Shown here: in pieces, positions 9,488 through 18,048 of the stretch
Position numbering within the stretch: position 1 is the first letter of the stretch
Layout: each line of letters begins with the position of its first letter
Assembly (NCBI GenBank): GCA_022827245.1
Contig: JAJDTI010000066.1
Span: 1 to 45,608, forward strand
DNA length: 45,608 bases
DNA from: Pseudomonadales bacterium
GTDB taxonomy: Bacteria; Pseudomonadota; Gammaproteobacteria; Pseudomonadales; Azotimanducaceae
Direction of reading: 5' to 3'
Position numbers and translations under genes: made by a program
Notes under the pieces: generated by a model
What the model was told of the DNA's origin: nothing
The model's input: only the letters and a program-made list of their open reading frames with translations
Databases searched by the model: none

Positions 9488-10762
9488 TCAGCCCGGCGAT
9501 CCTGTCCGGACCTGCAGCCGGGACAGCAGCCGCTCGCTCGCGCCCCGGTTGGCCGCCACGACGTTGCGCGCCTCCGTCCCCTCGAGCCGCCTCCGCCCGT
9601 CGTCCGCCAGCAGGCCCGCCGCCACGGACTGCAGATCTCCCGTGCCGACCATGTGCAGGCAGCCGGCCGCGGCGAACCGCTCCGCGATCTCCGTCCAGTT
9701 GAATCGGTGCGGACCCATCAGCATCGGGATGCCGTGCACGGCGGCCTCGATCGGATTGTGCCCCCCCACCGGCACGAGACTGCCGCCGACGAACGCGATG
9801 TCGGCCATGCCGTACAGGTACAGCAGCCGCCCCATCACGTCCGCCACGAGCACGTCCGCATCCGCCGGCACGGCGCCGCCCGCCGACAGTCGCGCCGCCG
9901 TCAGCCCACGCTCCGCGGCCAGTGCCAGGACGCGGTCCGCCCGGTCGGGATGCCGCGGCGCCAACACCAGCAACAGGCCGGGAGACCGCCGGATCAGCCC
10001 GACGTGCGCGTCGAGCACGATCTCGTCCTCCCCGGGATGCGTCGACCCCGAGATCCAGGCCCGCCGGTCGCCCAGCCAGGCCTCGCGGACCCGGCGCACC
10101 TCGTCCTCGAGGTCGTCCGGCACGGCCAGGTCGAACTTGATGCTCCCGGTCACCGCCAAGCGCTCGTGCGGCACGCCGAGGGCCTCGAACCGACGCGCCG
10201 TGTCGTCGTACTGGCAGATGACCTGCTCGACCTGCGACAGGGTCTGCCGCGTCCAGGGGCCCACGCGCGCATACCCGCGCGCCGAACGTTCCGAGAGCCG
10301 CGCGTTGATCAGCGACACCGGGGCGCCGGTGGCGCTCGTGGCGGCGATGAGGTTCGGCCAGAGTTCCGTCTCCATCAGGAAGAGGGCGCGCGGCCGCACG
10401 CGCCGCACGAACCGTCGCACGGCCCACGGGAAGTCGTAGGGCGCGTAGCAGTGGTCGACGATGTCCCCCAGGCGTTCGATGACCTGGGCGCTGCCGGCCG
10501 GCGTCATGGTGGTGACGAGGAAGCGGGCTTCGGGCAACCGGGCCCTGAGCGCACGGATGACGGGCGCGGCCCCGATGGTCTCCCCGGCGGAGACCGTGTG
10601 GAACCACACGACGTCGCGGCCGACGTGCGCCGGCACCCGCCCGAACCGCTCCGCACGACGCTCCGCGTACGCCGGTTCGCGGCGCGCCCGCACGAAGAGG
10701 CGCAGCCAGACGAAAGGCAGGGCCAGGCAGAGGAGGATGTTGTACGCGAAGCGCAGGAGCAT
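9488..10762 (-). CDS. waaA: 3-deoxy-D-manno-octulosonic acid (Kdo) transferase
   Basis: 424 residues (E. coli WaaA has 425). Transfers Kdo from CMP-Kdo to the lipid IVA precursor at the inner membrane, an essential LPS step. An N-terminal membrane anchor (residues 5-24), the general-base Glu61 in HTVSAGETIG, LMETELWPNLI, GSTHPGEDE and the C-terminal FVGGSLVPVGGHNPIEAA nucleotide-binding motif are all present. The open frame extends to 11107, but the ATG at 10762 gives the family start MLLRFAYNILL. It is divergent from the aldo/keto reductase gene. Confidence 0.95.
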   Translation of the reverse strand: MLLRFAYNILLCLALPFVWLRLFVRARREPAYAERRAERFGRVPAHVGRDVVWFHTVSAGETIGAAPVIRALRARLPEARFLVTTMTPAGSAQVIERLGDIVDHCYAPYDFPWAVRRFVRRVRPRALFLMETELWPNLIAATSATGAPVSLINARLSERSARGYARVGPWTRQTLSQVEQVICQYDDTARRFEALGVPHERLAVTGSIKFDLAVPDDLEDEVRRVREAWLGDRRAWISGSTHPGEDEIVLDAHVGLIRRSPGLLLVLAPRHPDRADRVLALAAERGLTAARLSAGGAVPADADVLVADVMGRLLYLYGMADIAFVGGSLVPVGGHNPIEAAVHGIPMLMGPHRFNWTEIAERFAAAGCLHMVGTGDLQSVAAGLLADDGRRRLEGTEARNVVAANRGASERLLSRLQVRTGSPG

Positions 10763-10769
10763 GCCGCGC

Positions 10770-10776
10770 TTATACT
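10770..10776. promoter_or_regulatory. Candidate back-to-back -10 elements between waaA and the reductase gene
   Basis: TATACT on the plus strand (10771-10776) and TATAAG on the minus strand (10775-10770) occupy the same bases. The minus-strand element lies only about 8 bases from the waaA ATG, which would give a leaderless or near-leaderless waaA message. No matching -35 is seen on either strand, so this is only a candidate. Confidence 0.25.
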
Positions 10777-10844
10777 TTCTGCCCCTCCGATGCTCAACGG
10801 GGCTCATGCGCCAGATGCGCAAGACCCGGGTCGACGTCACCCGC

Positions 10845-11618
10845 ATGACGCTCCCCCGCCGCGCCCTCGGATCGACGGGGATCGAGGTTTCCGCGATCGG
10901 ACTCGGCACGGTCAAGCTCGGCCGCAACAGCGGTCTGACCCTCGCTCCGTTCGCGATTCCCGGCACGCGGGCGGCCCGCGCCCTGCTCGACCGGGCGAGG
11001 GACCTGGGCGTGAACCTCCTGGACACCGCACCCGCGTACGGCGAGAGCGAGGCGCGGCTCGGCGAACTCCTCGACGGCACCCGCGACGGCTGGGTGCTCT
11101 GCACCAAAGCCGGCGAGTCCTTCGACGGCCGTCGTTCCCGCCACGACTTCGGGCCCGTAGCGCTGCGGCGGAGCGTCGAGGCGTCGCTCCGCCGGCTGCG
11201 GACGGACTACCTCGACATCGTGCTCATCCACTCGGACGGCCGCGACGTGGAGATCCTGCGCCGGTCCGACGCCCTCGAGACCCTCGATGCGCTGAAGCGG
11301 GAAGGCAAGATTCGCGCGTCCGGCTTTTCGCACAAGACCGAGGCAGGCGGCCGGCTTGCCCTCTCCCGCTGCGATGTGCTCATGTCCGCACTCAGTTTCG
11401 CGGACCGCCGGCAGATCGACGTCGTCCGCGACGCCGGCGAGAACGGCGTGGGAGTGCTGGTGAAAAAGGCCCTCGACAGCGGCCGGGCGTCGCCGGAGAG
11501 CCTGCGCTACGTCACCGGGCGGCCCGGGGTGTCGAGCGTCGTCGTGGGCACCGTCGACCCGGCCCATCTCGAGGCCGACATCGTAGCCGCCGGGTTCTGC
11601 CAGGAGCGACCGGCATGA
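10845..11618 (+). CDS. Aldo/keto reductase
   Basis: 257 residues. NADPH-dependent reductase of the AKR TIM-barrel superfamily. The catalytic tetrad is complete: D60 and Y65 in LLDTAPAYGE, K88 in LCTKAGE and H129 in IVLIHSDG. The C-terminal VGTVDPAHLEADI segment is the usual end of the small bacterial AKRs. The start chosen gives the family N-terminus MTLPRRALGSTGIEVS; in-frame ATGs at 10806 and 10815 are alternatives, and none has a good Shine-Dalgarno. The substrate cannot be told. The gene overlaps the PhyH gene as ATGA (11615-11618), so the two are an operon and may act on one small metabolite. Confidence 0.88.
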   Translation: MTLPRRALGSTGIEVSAIGLGTVKLGRNSGLTLAPFAIPGTRAARALLDRARDLGVNLLDTAPAYGESEARLGELLDGTRDGWVLCTKAGESFDGRRSRHDFGPVALRRSVEASLRRLRTDYLDIVLIHSDGRDVEILRRSDALETLDALKREGKIRASGFSHKTEAGGRLALSRCDVLMSALSFADRRQIDVVRDAGENGVGVLVKKALDSGRASPESLRYVTGRPGVSSVVVGTVDPAHLEADIVAAGFCQERPA

Positions 11619-12829
11619 CATCCGCGGATGGCTCGATCCCGCTGTCCGAGCTCGCGGGACTCAGCGTGCACCGGCCGACGACGGTGGGGTGGGACGAGCG
11701 GACGCCCCCCAACGAGACCGTGGACGCGGACGGCAAGCCGAATCCCGACGACCGCCGCTTCGGCGTGCCCGACCCCCGTGCGCCGGCGCGCCGCGCGCCC
11801 GACGATCCGGAGGTGGTGGCGTTGCGGCGACATCTGCGCGCGAACAGCGGCATCCGGGGTCTCGAGATCTGCACGCCCGGCGAGCCGGACCGGGCCGCGC
11901 GGATCTTCCACCGCGACGGCTTCGTCGTGGTGCGGGACCTGTTGGACGCGACGCGCCTCTCGGCGTTCCGGGAGAGTTGCGCCAGGGTCCTGCGCGACAT
12001 CCTCACGCCGCCCGGCCGCGACGGCCGCAAGTACCTGACGGAAACGGGTCGCCTGCCGCACCGCTACAGCTACGGCACGAGTTCCGCGTCGCGGCAGCTC
12101 ATGCACGATCCCACCTGGGCGTCGATGATCGACCTGCCGACCACGGCGCCGCTGCTCGAGGCGATCTTCGGGACCGCGGACTACCTCGTGTGGGGCGGCG
12201 GCGGGGACCTGTGCCTGCCCGGCGCGATCGAGTACCAGCACCTGCACCGCGACTTCGCGGAAAACCACACGCTGCCGGCAGAGCGTCTCGCCCAGGCCCG
12301 CGCGCTCGGTATCCCCATCGAGATGCCTGCCGGCGCCGCCGAACCGGACCTTCCCACGCAGCGCCTGATCGTCGAGCGCACGCCGATGTTCGTCACGATC
12401 AACTTCCTGATGAGCGATCTCACGTGGGAGAACGGACCGATCCGGCAGATCCCCGGGACCCACACCACGCGGCAGCCGCCTCCGACGCCGGAGGAGGAGC
12501 CGGAGTGGATGCGTCTGTCGACGCTCGTCGGCGCGCCGGCCGGCGCGGGCGTGTTCCGGGACAACCGCGCCTGGCACGGGGCCACGCCCAACCTGAGCCG
12601 CGAAGTGCGCGCGCTGCCCAACATCGAGTACGTGGCGCCCTGGACGCCGCGGGAGACGTTTAAACCGACCATGCCCCACGCGCTCTGGAAGTCCCTGTCG
12701 CCGCGCGCCCGGCGCATGACCCGTCTCATCAGAGCGGAGCCCGGCGTGTGGCCGCCAGGCGCCGGCGTGATGCATCCGCTCGCCAGCGAGCGGAAACGGG
12801 CCGTTGAACGCATGCGACGCGCCGGCTGA
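11615..12829 (+). CDS. Phytanoyl-CoA dioxygenase (PhyH) family protein
   Basis: 404 residues. Fe(II)/2-oxoglutarate-dependent oxygenase of the PhyH superfamily. The 2-His-1-carboxylate triad is visible as H211 and D213 in QHLHRDF and H321 in NRAWHGATPN, with R330 as the likely 2-oxoglutarate anchor; PIRQIPGTH is the strand preceding the distal histidine. The start is an ATG overlapping the reductase stop (ATGA). The first 90 residues, including a conserved-looking GVPDPRAPARR tract, precede the FHRDGFVVVRDLLD opening of the domain. The substrate is unknown; PhyH proteins hydroxylate lipids, amino acids, ectoine or secondary metabolites. It converges on hldE. Confidence 0.85.
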   Translation: MTSADGSIPLSELAGLSVHRPTTVGWDERTPPNETVDADGKPNPDDRRFGVPDPRAPARRAPDDPEVVALRRHLRANSGIRGLEICTPGEPDRAARIFHRDGFVVVRDLLDATRLSAFRESCARVLRDILTPPGRDGRKYLTETGRLPHRYSYGTSSASRQLMHDPTWASMIDLPTTAPLLEAIFGTADYLVWGGGGDLCLPGAIEYQHLHRDFAENHTLPAERLAQARALGIPIEMPAGAAEPDLPTQRLIVERTPMFVTINFLMSDLTWENGPIRQIPGTHTTRQPPPTPEEEPEWMRLSTLVGAPAGAGVFRDNRAWHGATPNLSREVRALPNIEYVAPWTPRETFKPTMPHALWKSLSPRARRMTRLIRAEPGVWPPGAGVMHPLASERKRAVERMRRAG

Positions 12830-12855
12830 CACGCCGGCGCCCGGAAGGCTCCGTT

Positions 12856-14280
12856 TCAGGCGGACTTGATGCGATCGACGATCGAGGTCGTCGAGCAGTC
12901 CGGGAGCAGGCTCAGCACGCGCACCTCTCCGCCCCAACCCCGGACCAGTTCGGCGCCGACCACCGCGCTTTCGGCGTAGTCGCCGCCCTTCACCAGGACG
13001 TCCGGCCGCACGGATTCCAGGAGCGCTTCCGGCGTGTCCTCCGAGAACGGCGTCACCCAGTCCACCGCAGACAGCCCTTCGAGCACGCGCATGCGTCGCT
13101 CGAGCGCGTTCACGGGACGGCCCGGCCCCTTCAGACGGCCCGCCGAAGCATCGTCGTTGACGGCGACCACGAGCCGGTCGCCGAGTTCGCGGGCTTCTTC
13201 GAGGTACCCCACGTGACCGGCGTGCAGCACGTCGAAGCACCCATTGGTGAAGACGATCTTCTCGCCCCGGCCGCGCGCCAGCCCCACCGCCGCGAGCAAC
13301 TGTTCCCGCGTCAGCACGCCCTCGTCCGGACGCTCCGCGGCGGCGATCGCCTGGTTGATCTCCGGGGCCGTGACCGCCGAAGTGCCCATCCTCGCGCACA
13401 CCAGTCCCGCCGCCAGGCTAGCGACGCGGGCGCTCGCCACGACGTCCCAGCCCAGTCCGAGGCCGACCGCGAGCGCGGCCGCCACGGTGTCCCCCGCCCC
13501 CGTGCGGTCGTACACCTCGACATCGCTCGCGGGCAGGTGACGGACGCGCCCGTCGCGGTCGATCACCGTCGACCCCTCGCCGCCGCGCGTGACGACCAGG
13601 GCCTCGACGTCCGCCCGGCGGACCTCGGCCAGGGCGCGCTCGGCGAAGTCGGCCTCATCGCTCCAGGCCCCGGCCGCCTGCTCGAATTCCGCCCGATTGG
13701 GCTTGAGCACCCGCGCCCCGGCGTAGCGGGAGAAGTCCTTGTGCTTCGGGTCCACGACGACGAAGGCGCGGGCACGGCGCGCAGCCGCGACCAGGGCTTC
13801 CGGACGATCCACCGTACCCTTGTCGTAGTCCTCGATGACGAGTACGTCGGCGGCGGCGACGCAGTTCCCGACGCGGGTCGCGACCTCCGCGCCCACGCCC
13901 TCGGGGAGCGGCTCCTCGAAGTCCGCGCGGAGGAGCTGCTGGCGCTGGCTGACAACGCGGAGCTTGCGCGTGGTCTCCCAGCCCGGCACCTCGACCAGGT
14001 CGCACGCGACGCCCGCGGCTTCCAGGGTCGCGCGCATGTCCCGCGCCGCCGCATCGGTCCCCACCGCACCGACCAGCGTGCAACGCGCGCCCATCGCGAC
14101 GACGTTGAGCGCCACGTTGGCCGCCCCGCCGGGGCGGTCCTCCGCAGCCACGACGTCGACCACCGGCACGGGGGCCTCCTGGGAGATGCGCGCGGCCTCG
14201 CCGAACCAGTACCGGTCGACCATCACGTCGCCCACGACGACGATCCGCGTCGGCGAAACCGGAGGCAGCATCTCGGCCAT
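12856..14280 (-). CDS. hldE: Bifunctional heptose 7-phosphate kinase / heptose 1-phosphate adenylyltransferase
   Basis: 474 residues. Makes ADP-glycero-manno-heptose for the LPS inner core: the N-terminal ribokinase-type domain phosphorylates heptose 7-phosphate at C1, and the C-terminal nucleotidyltransferase adenylylates it. Visible motifs are GDVMVDRYWFG and RPGGAANVALN (substrate side), DRTGAGDTVAAALA (kinase catalytic), then VFTNGCFDVLHAGHVGYL with the HxGH motif, VNDDASAGRLKGPGRPVN and LPDCSTTSIVDRI at the end. It is a complete two-domain enzyme. It stands alone on the minus strand, divergent from the LpxL-type acyltransferase. Confidence 0.96.
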   Translation of the reverse strand: MAEMLPPVSPTRIVVVGDVMVDRYWFGEAARISQEAPVPVVDVVAAEDRPGGAANVALNVVAMGARCTLVGAVGTDAAARDMRATLEAAGVACDLVEVPGWETTRKLRVVSQRQQLLRADFEEPLPEGVGAEVATRVGNCVAAADVLVIEDYDKGTVDRPEALVAAARRARAFVVVDPKHKDFSRYAGARVLKPNRAEFEQAAGAWSDEADFAERALAEVRRADVEALVVTRGGEGSTVIDRDGRVRHLPASDVEVYDRTGAGDTVAAALAVGLGLGWDVVASARVASLAAGLVCARMGTSAVTAPEINQAIAAAERPDEGVLTREQLLAAVGLARGRGEKIVFTNGCFDVLHAGHVGYLEEARELGDRLVVAVNDDASAGRLKGPGRPVNALERRMRVLEGLSAVDWVTPFSEDTPEALLESVRPDVLVKGGDYAESAVVGAELVRGWGGEVRVLSLLPDCSTTSIVDRIKSA

Positions 14281-14308
14281 CCGCCGATGTTAGCAGCCTG
14301 TCGGGCTA

Positions 14309-14356
14309 CGACCGCGAGGGAGGACCGCGAAGGACGCGAAGGAGAGGACGCAAACG
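14309..14356. repeat. Short imperfect GCGAAGGA-type repeats upstream of the acyltransferase gene
   Basis: The 93-base spacer between hldE and the acyltransferase gene contains several near copies of accgcga / cgcgaagga (for example gaccgcgaaggacgcgaagga). Its purine-rich composition differs from the coding DNA on either side. No promoter or binding site can be assigned. Confidence 0.4.
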
Positions 14357-14373
14357 GGTACAGTGCCGGGCTC

Positions 14374-15327
14374 ATGGCAGTGCCGGCTTCACACTTGGCC
14401 GCGCCGCGGCACTGGCCCCTCTGGGTCGGCGTCGGACTCGCGTGGCTCGCGTGCCGGCTCCCCGTGCCCTGGCAGGCCGCGGTGGGACGCGGTCTCGGGC
14501 GGCTCGCCTGGCGCGCGGGCGGACGCCGCCGGCGCATCACGGAAACCAACATCGACCTGTGCTTTCCCGAGCTGTCCGAGCGGGAACGCGCCGGCCTCGT
14601 GCGGCGGACATTCCAGGCGTGCGGCATCGGACTGATGGAGACCGTCCAGGCCTGGCTCGGCCGCATCGACGCGGTGGCCGACCGACTGGAGTGTGACGGT
14701 CTGGACGTGCTCGTCGAGGCGCAGGCGGAGGGACGCGGCGTCCTCCTCGCCGGCGCCCACTTCCTGACCCTCGACTTCACCGGCGCGCTCCTGGCGTCCC
14801 GCGTTCCGTTCGACGTCGTGTACCGCGGCCACCGCAACCCGGTCATCGAGTGGCTCATGGTGCGGGGCCGGAGACGGCACTACGGGACGGTGATCGAACG
14901 ACACGACCTGCGCCGGGCCGCGCGGCGGCTGCGCGACGGGCATGTCGTGTGGTACGCGGCGGACCAGGACTACGGCCGCCGGCACTCCGTGTTCGCGCCG
15001 CTGTTCGGAGTGCCCGCCGCCACGGTCGTCGCCACCGCGCGGCTGGCCCGCATGGGCGGCTCGCCCGTCGTCTTCTACAGCCACTTCCGCGACGAAGAGA
15101 CGCGCACCTGGTCGGTGCGTTTCCAGCGCGTCGACGACTTTCCCTCCGGGGACGACGAGGCGGATGCGGCCCGGCTCAACGGGATGCTCGAAGCCGAGAT
15201 CCGGCGCCACCCCGAGCAGTACCTCTGGCTGCACCGCCGCTTCAAGACCCGGCCCGATGGCATCGAGTCGCCCTACGGGTCGTGGGCCCGCCGGCGCAAG
15301 CGGCGCAGGCGCCGTCGCTCATCATGA
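14374..15327 (+). CDS. Lipid A biosynthesis acyltransferase (LpxL/LpxM family)
   Basis: 317 residues. Transfers a secondary acyl chain from acyl-ACP to Kdo2-lipid A at the inner membrane. There is an N-terminal hydrophobic anchor (residues 13-32), then the HX4D/E catalytic signature as H129-FLTL-D134 (AGAHFLTLDF), the RGHRNPVIEWLM substrate motif, ADQDYGRRHSVFAPLFGVPAAT and the QYLWLHRRFKTRP ending, all standard for the family. It ends in a strongly basic tail (RRRKRRRRRRSS). LpxL and LpxM cannot be told apart by eye, so no symbol is given. The ATG at 14374 gives the normal length; the frame is open far upstream, antisense to hldE. Confidence 0.92.
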   Translation: MAVPASHLAAPRHWPLWVGVGLAWLACRLPVPWQAAVGRGLGRLAWRAGGRRRRITETNIDLCFPELSERERAGLVRRTFQACGIGLMETVQAWLGRIDAVADRLECDGLDVLVEAQAEGRGVLLAGAHFLTLDFTGALLASRVPFDVVYRGHRNPVIEWLMVRGRRRHYGTVIERHDLRRAARRLRDGHVVWYAADQDYGRRHSVFAPLFGVPAATVVATARLARMGGSPVVFYSHFRDEETRTWSVRFQRVDDFPSGDDEADAARLNGMLEAEIRRHPEQYLWLHRRFKTRPDGIESPYGSWARRRKRRRRRRSS

Positions 15328-15496
15328 CGATCGACCCCGTCGCCGCCGGATTTCGCCAAGGCGGATCGACACAGGATCGACACGGCCCTTTCCCGTTCCC
15401 GTCCTTTTGGGCAGACTGAACGCCGACACCGGAACGGCCAGGGGTGCAGGTGCGCTCCACGCGATACCGTCGAACCGATTTTGGGAGAACGCCCGC

Positions 15497-16150
15497 ATGT
15501 TGAGATTCGCCGAAGAGGTCATGCTGCTCCTGCTGCACGACGAGAACGGAAAGTTCACGCGGGTGCCGGACTGGTCGCTCCGTTACGCCCTGGGAGGCAG
15601 CGTCCTGATGGATCTGGAACTCGAGAACCGGATCGACACGGACCTCGAGAAGCTGATCCTCGTGGATCCCACGCCGGCGGGCGACAGCCTGCTGGATCCG
15701 ACCCTGGCGGAGATCGCGGACGCCCGCGAAAGCCACGACGCCCGCTACTGGGTCGAACGCGCGGCCGGCCGTGCCGACGAGATCCGTGAAGACGCCCTCG
15801 CGCGGCTCGTCGAAAAAGAGATCCTCACGCAGCGCGAGGACCGTTTCCTGTGGGCGTTCCGCTCGCGGCGCTATCCGGTCATCGACGGCAAGGCCGAGCG
15901 CGAAGTGAAACTCAGGATCATGGGCGTGCTGTTCAGCGACGACCTCCCGGACCCGCGCGACTTCGTCATCATCTGCCTCGCGCAGGCGTGCGGCATCTTC
16001 AAGAGCATGCTGTCGCCGCGCGAACTGGACAGCGTCGCCGCGCGGATCGAGCAGATGCGGCGCATGGACCTCATCGGCCAGGCGGTGTCGAACGCGATCT
16101 GGGACATCGAGTCCTCCCTGGCGATGGCGGTGCAGCCGCACGCGTTCTGA
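15497..16150 (+). CDS. GPP34 (Golgi phosphoprotein 3)-domain protein
   Basis: 217 residues. The whole length reads as a GPP34 domain: MLRFAEEVMLLLLHDENGKF at the start, YALGGSVLMDLELENRID, LLDPTLAEI, WVERAA and the LVEKEIL.....FRSRRYPVIDGKAEREV block. In eukaryotes GOLPH3 binds phosphatidylinositol-4-phosphate and Golgi glycosyltransferases; the bacterial role is not established. Here it lies between an LpxL-type acyltransferase and a WaaL-like ligase, so an envelope role is a reasonable inference. A GGGAG ribosome site lies 9 bases before the ATG. The 169-base gap before it shows no other gene. Confidence 0.85.
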   Translation: MLRFAEEVMLLLLHDENGKFTRVPDWSLRYALGGSVLMDLELENRIDTDLEKLILVDPTPAGDSLLDPTLAEIADARESHDARYWVERAAGRADEIREDALARLVEKEILTQREDRFLWAFRSRRYPVIDGKAEREVKLRIMGVLFSDDLPDPRDFVIICLAQACGIFKSMLSPRELDSVAARIEQMRRMDLIGQAVSNAIWDIESSLAMAVQPHAF

Positions 16151-16158
16151 CTTCGCCG

Positions 16159-17370
16159 ATGGCCCCAAGCATCTCCGACCGCAGGGGTGTTTGGGTGACC
16201 CGGCTGCTGCATGACCGCGCACGCACGGGGGACCTCCTCGTCCTCCTGGCGTTTCTCGCGGTCCTGACCGCCCCGCTGCCCGCCATCCCCCGGCTGGTCA
16301 CTTACGTGCTCGGCATTCTCGTGCTGTGCGGCCCGCCCCTCTGGCGCGCCGCGGCCGACTCCCGGCTGGCGGCGTGCGCCGCCGCCCTGCTCGCCTACCT
16401 CGTCCTGACGAGCCTCTGGTCCGAGGACTTCGGCGCCACCGACGCCCTCAGGATGGCCGTCCGGGCCCTGGTGCTCTGCTGCTTCGTGCTCGCGTTCGCG
16501 GACGCGGTCGCCCGCGGCGCCGCCCACGAACGCATCGGCCGGTGGTTCGCACTCGGGGGAGGACTCGTCGCGGCCGCGGCCATCGGTCACTTCCTGCTCG
16601 ACCCACCGCCGGAAGGCCGCTTGCACGGTCTCGGCCGCGTGCACAACTCCGTCACCGCCGCCCAGGCATTCGCCGCCGTCGCACTCGTGGCGCTCGACAC
16701 CGCCTGGCGCGCTCCTTCTTGCCGTCGGCGGTCGCTCGCCGGCGCCAGCGCGCTCGCGGCGACAGCGGCGGTACTGCTGTCCGGATCCCGCGCCGCCTGG
16801 GTCGCCCTTCCGCTCGCCGCCGCTGCGCTGCTCCTCGCCTGGACGATACCCTCCCGGGCGCGCTTCGTCGGCCTCCTCGGTGCAAGCGCCGCGGCGATGG
16901 CGCTCGTCGCCGCCGTGCTCGCGACCAGCGACCTGACCGGGGACCTTGTCCTCCCGCGCGGAGACAGTTTCCGTTTCGCCATCTGGGAGTCCGTCATCGC
17001 GGACATCGTCCGGCAGGGCCTCTGGTTCGGCCGCGGCATCCTGACACCGGACGACACGGTCCTCGGGGAACTCACCTTCCGGCACGTCCACAGCATGTAC
17101 CTCGCGGTCCTCTTTCACGGGGGCATCGCGGGAGTCGTCCTCTTCGCCGCCGTGCTCGGCGGGACGGCATTCGCGCTCGTCCGTGCGCTCGGTTCTCCGG
17201 ACGCCCGTCTCGCACTGGCGCTGCTCGTCGCCGGCGCGATCTTCTGGCTCACCGACGGCCGGCAACTCGTGGATCGCGTGGGCGTGCACTGGTGGCTGTT
17301 CTGGCTGCCCGTAGCGACGGCGATCGGCATCGCGCGGAAAAACGAACGCGACTCTCCCTCCAGCAAATGA
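16159..17370 (+). CDS. O-antigen ligase (WaaL)-like polytopic membrane protein
   Basis: 403 residues with about ten hydrophobic segments spread along the chain. The large periplasmic loop near residues 255-320 holds the Wzy/WaaL signature: SGSRAAWVALPL, then RFAIWESVIADIVRQGLWFGRG and, later, HVHSMYLAVLFHGGIAGVVL with the conserved His. WaaL moves O-chain from undecaprenyl-PP to lipid A-core on the periplasmic side. Ligase and polymerase families are hard to separate by sequence; the location beside hldE, an lpx gene and the LPS-kinase operon favours ligase. The start ATG is 8 bases after the GPP34 stop, so the two are probably co-transcribed. Confidence 0.8.
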   Translation: MAPSISDRRGVWVTRLLHDRARTGDLLVLLAFLAVLTAPLPAIPRLVTYVLGILVLCGPPLWRAAADSRLAACAAALLAYLVLTSLWSEDFGATDALRMAVRALVLCCFVLAFADAVARGAAHERIGRWFALGGGLVAAAAIGHFLLDPPPEGRLHGLGRVHNSVTAAQAFAAVALVALDTAWRAPSCRRRSLAGASALAATAAVLLSGSRAAWVALPLAAAALLLAWTIPSRARFVGLLGASAAAMALVAAVLATSDLTGDLVLPRGDSFRFAIWESVIADIVRQGLWFGRGILTPDDTVLGELTFRHVHSMYLAVLFHGGIAGVVLFAAVLGGTAFALVRALGSPDARLALALLVAGAIFWLTDGRQLVDRVGVHWWLFWLPVATAIGIARKNERDSPSSK

Positions 17371-17467
17371 CTCGGCGTTGGCCTTTCCATGCGAGACTCT
17401 ATTCACCCTGTTGCCGTGGCCAAGCGAATGAGCGCGGCCATGGGCGTTTCAGGACGGGGACCGTGTG

Positions 17468-18033
17468 ATGCTCGATGGGAGAGCCGCACTGCTCGACGCG
17501 TTGCGACTCCCAGAGAGTTCCATTCTCGAGTACAAGGAGGTGCGCTTCTCCGGCAAGCGTGTCACGGCGCCCAGGCGCGATGACCTTGCCGACACCCTTG
17601 CGTCGTTTGCCAACGCGCGCGGGGGCGTGTTCGTACTCGGTGTCGAAGACGGGACTCACGAGATCCCCGGGAAGCCGTCGTGAACGCCGTGGCCCATCGC
17701 GACTACTCGGTGCACGGGCCCAAGATCCGGTTGCGCATGTTCGACGACCGGCTGGAACTCTACTCTCCAGGCGCGATCCCCAACTCGCTGACCATCGACA
17801 GCCTGCGCTACCGTCAATCCGCCCGCAACGAGGCGATCTGCAGCCTGCTTGCGAGGTGCCCCATCCCGGACGAGGCCTGGCTGACCACGGACCGCAGGAA
17901 CTTCATGGAGAAGCGTGGCGAAGGCGTGCCCATCATCCTCGAGAACAGCACCCGCATCGCGGGCCGCGAGCCCGAGTTTCGCCTGCTTGACGACGCGGAA
18001 CTGTTGCTGACCATCCACGCCGCAAACCCGTGA
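17468..18033 (+). pseudogene. Broken AlbA_2 / HATPase_c_4 transcriptional-regulator-like gene (internal deletion)
   Basis: Two fragments lie in different frames. 17468-17683 gives about 71 residues of an AlbA_2 (Schlafen-type) N-terminus: ESSILEYKEVRFSG and FANARGGVFVLGVEDGTHEI. 17680-18033 (readable in frame from about 17665) gives the C-terminal ATPase part: PREAVVNAVAHRDYSVHGPKI, FDDRLELYSPG and RGEGVPIILE, ending normally. Intact relatives join these parts through roughly 120-150 residues missing here. The junction at about 17660-17670 changes frame, so one out-of-frame deletion explains it. The fragments overlap as GTGA, but the GTG is the Val in the conserved VVNAVAHRD block, not a real start. 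The 97 bases before it hold no other gene. Confidence 0.8.
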
Positions 18034-18048
18034 CAAGGCTCGTCCCCG

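Noticed and set aside
9653-11614. Upstream extension of the PhyH frame to 9653
   Set aside because: It runs antisense through waaA and across the reductase gene; the ATGA start at 11615 gives the correct protein.
17680-18033. Separate small gene starting at GTG 17680
   Set aside because: The conserved block continues upstream in frame (PREAVVNAVAHRDYS), so the GTG is an internal Val codon of a broken gene.
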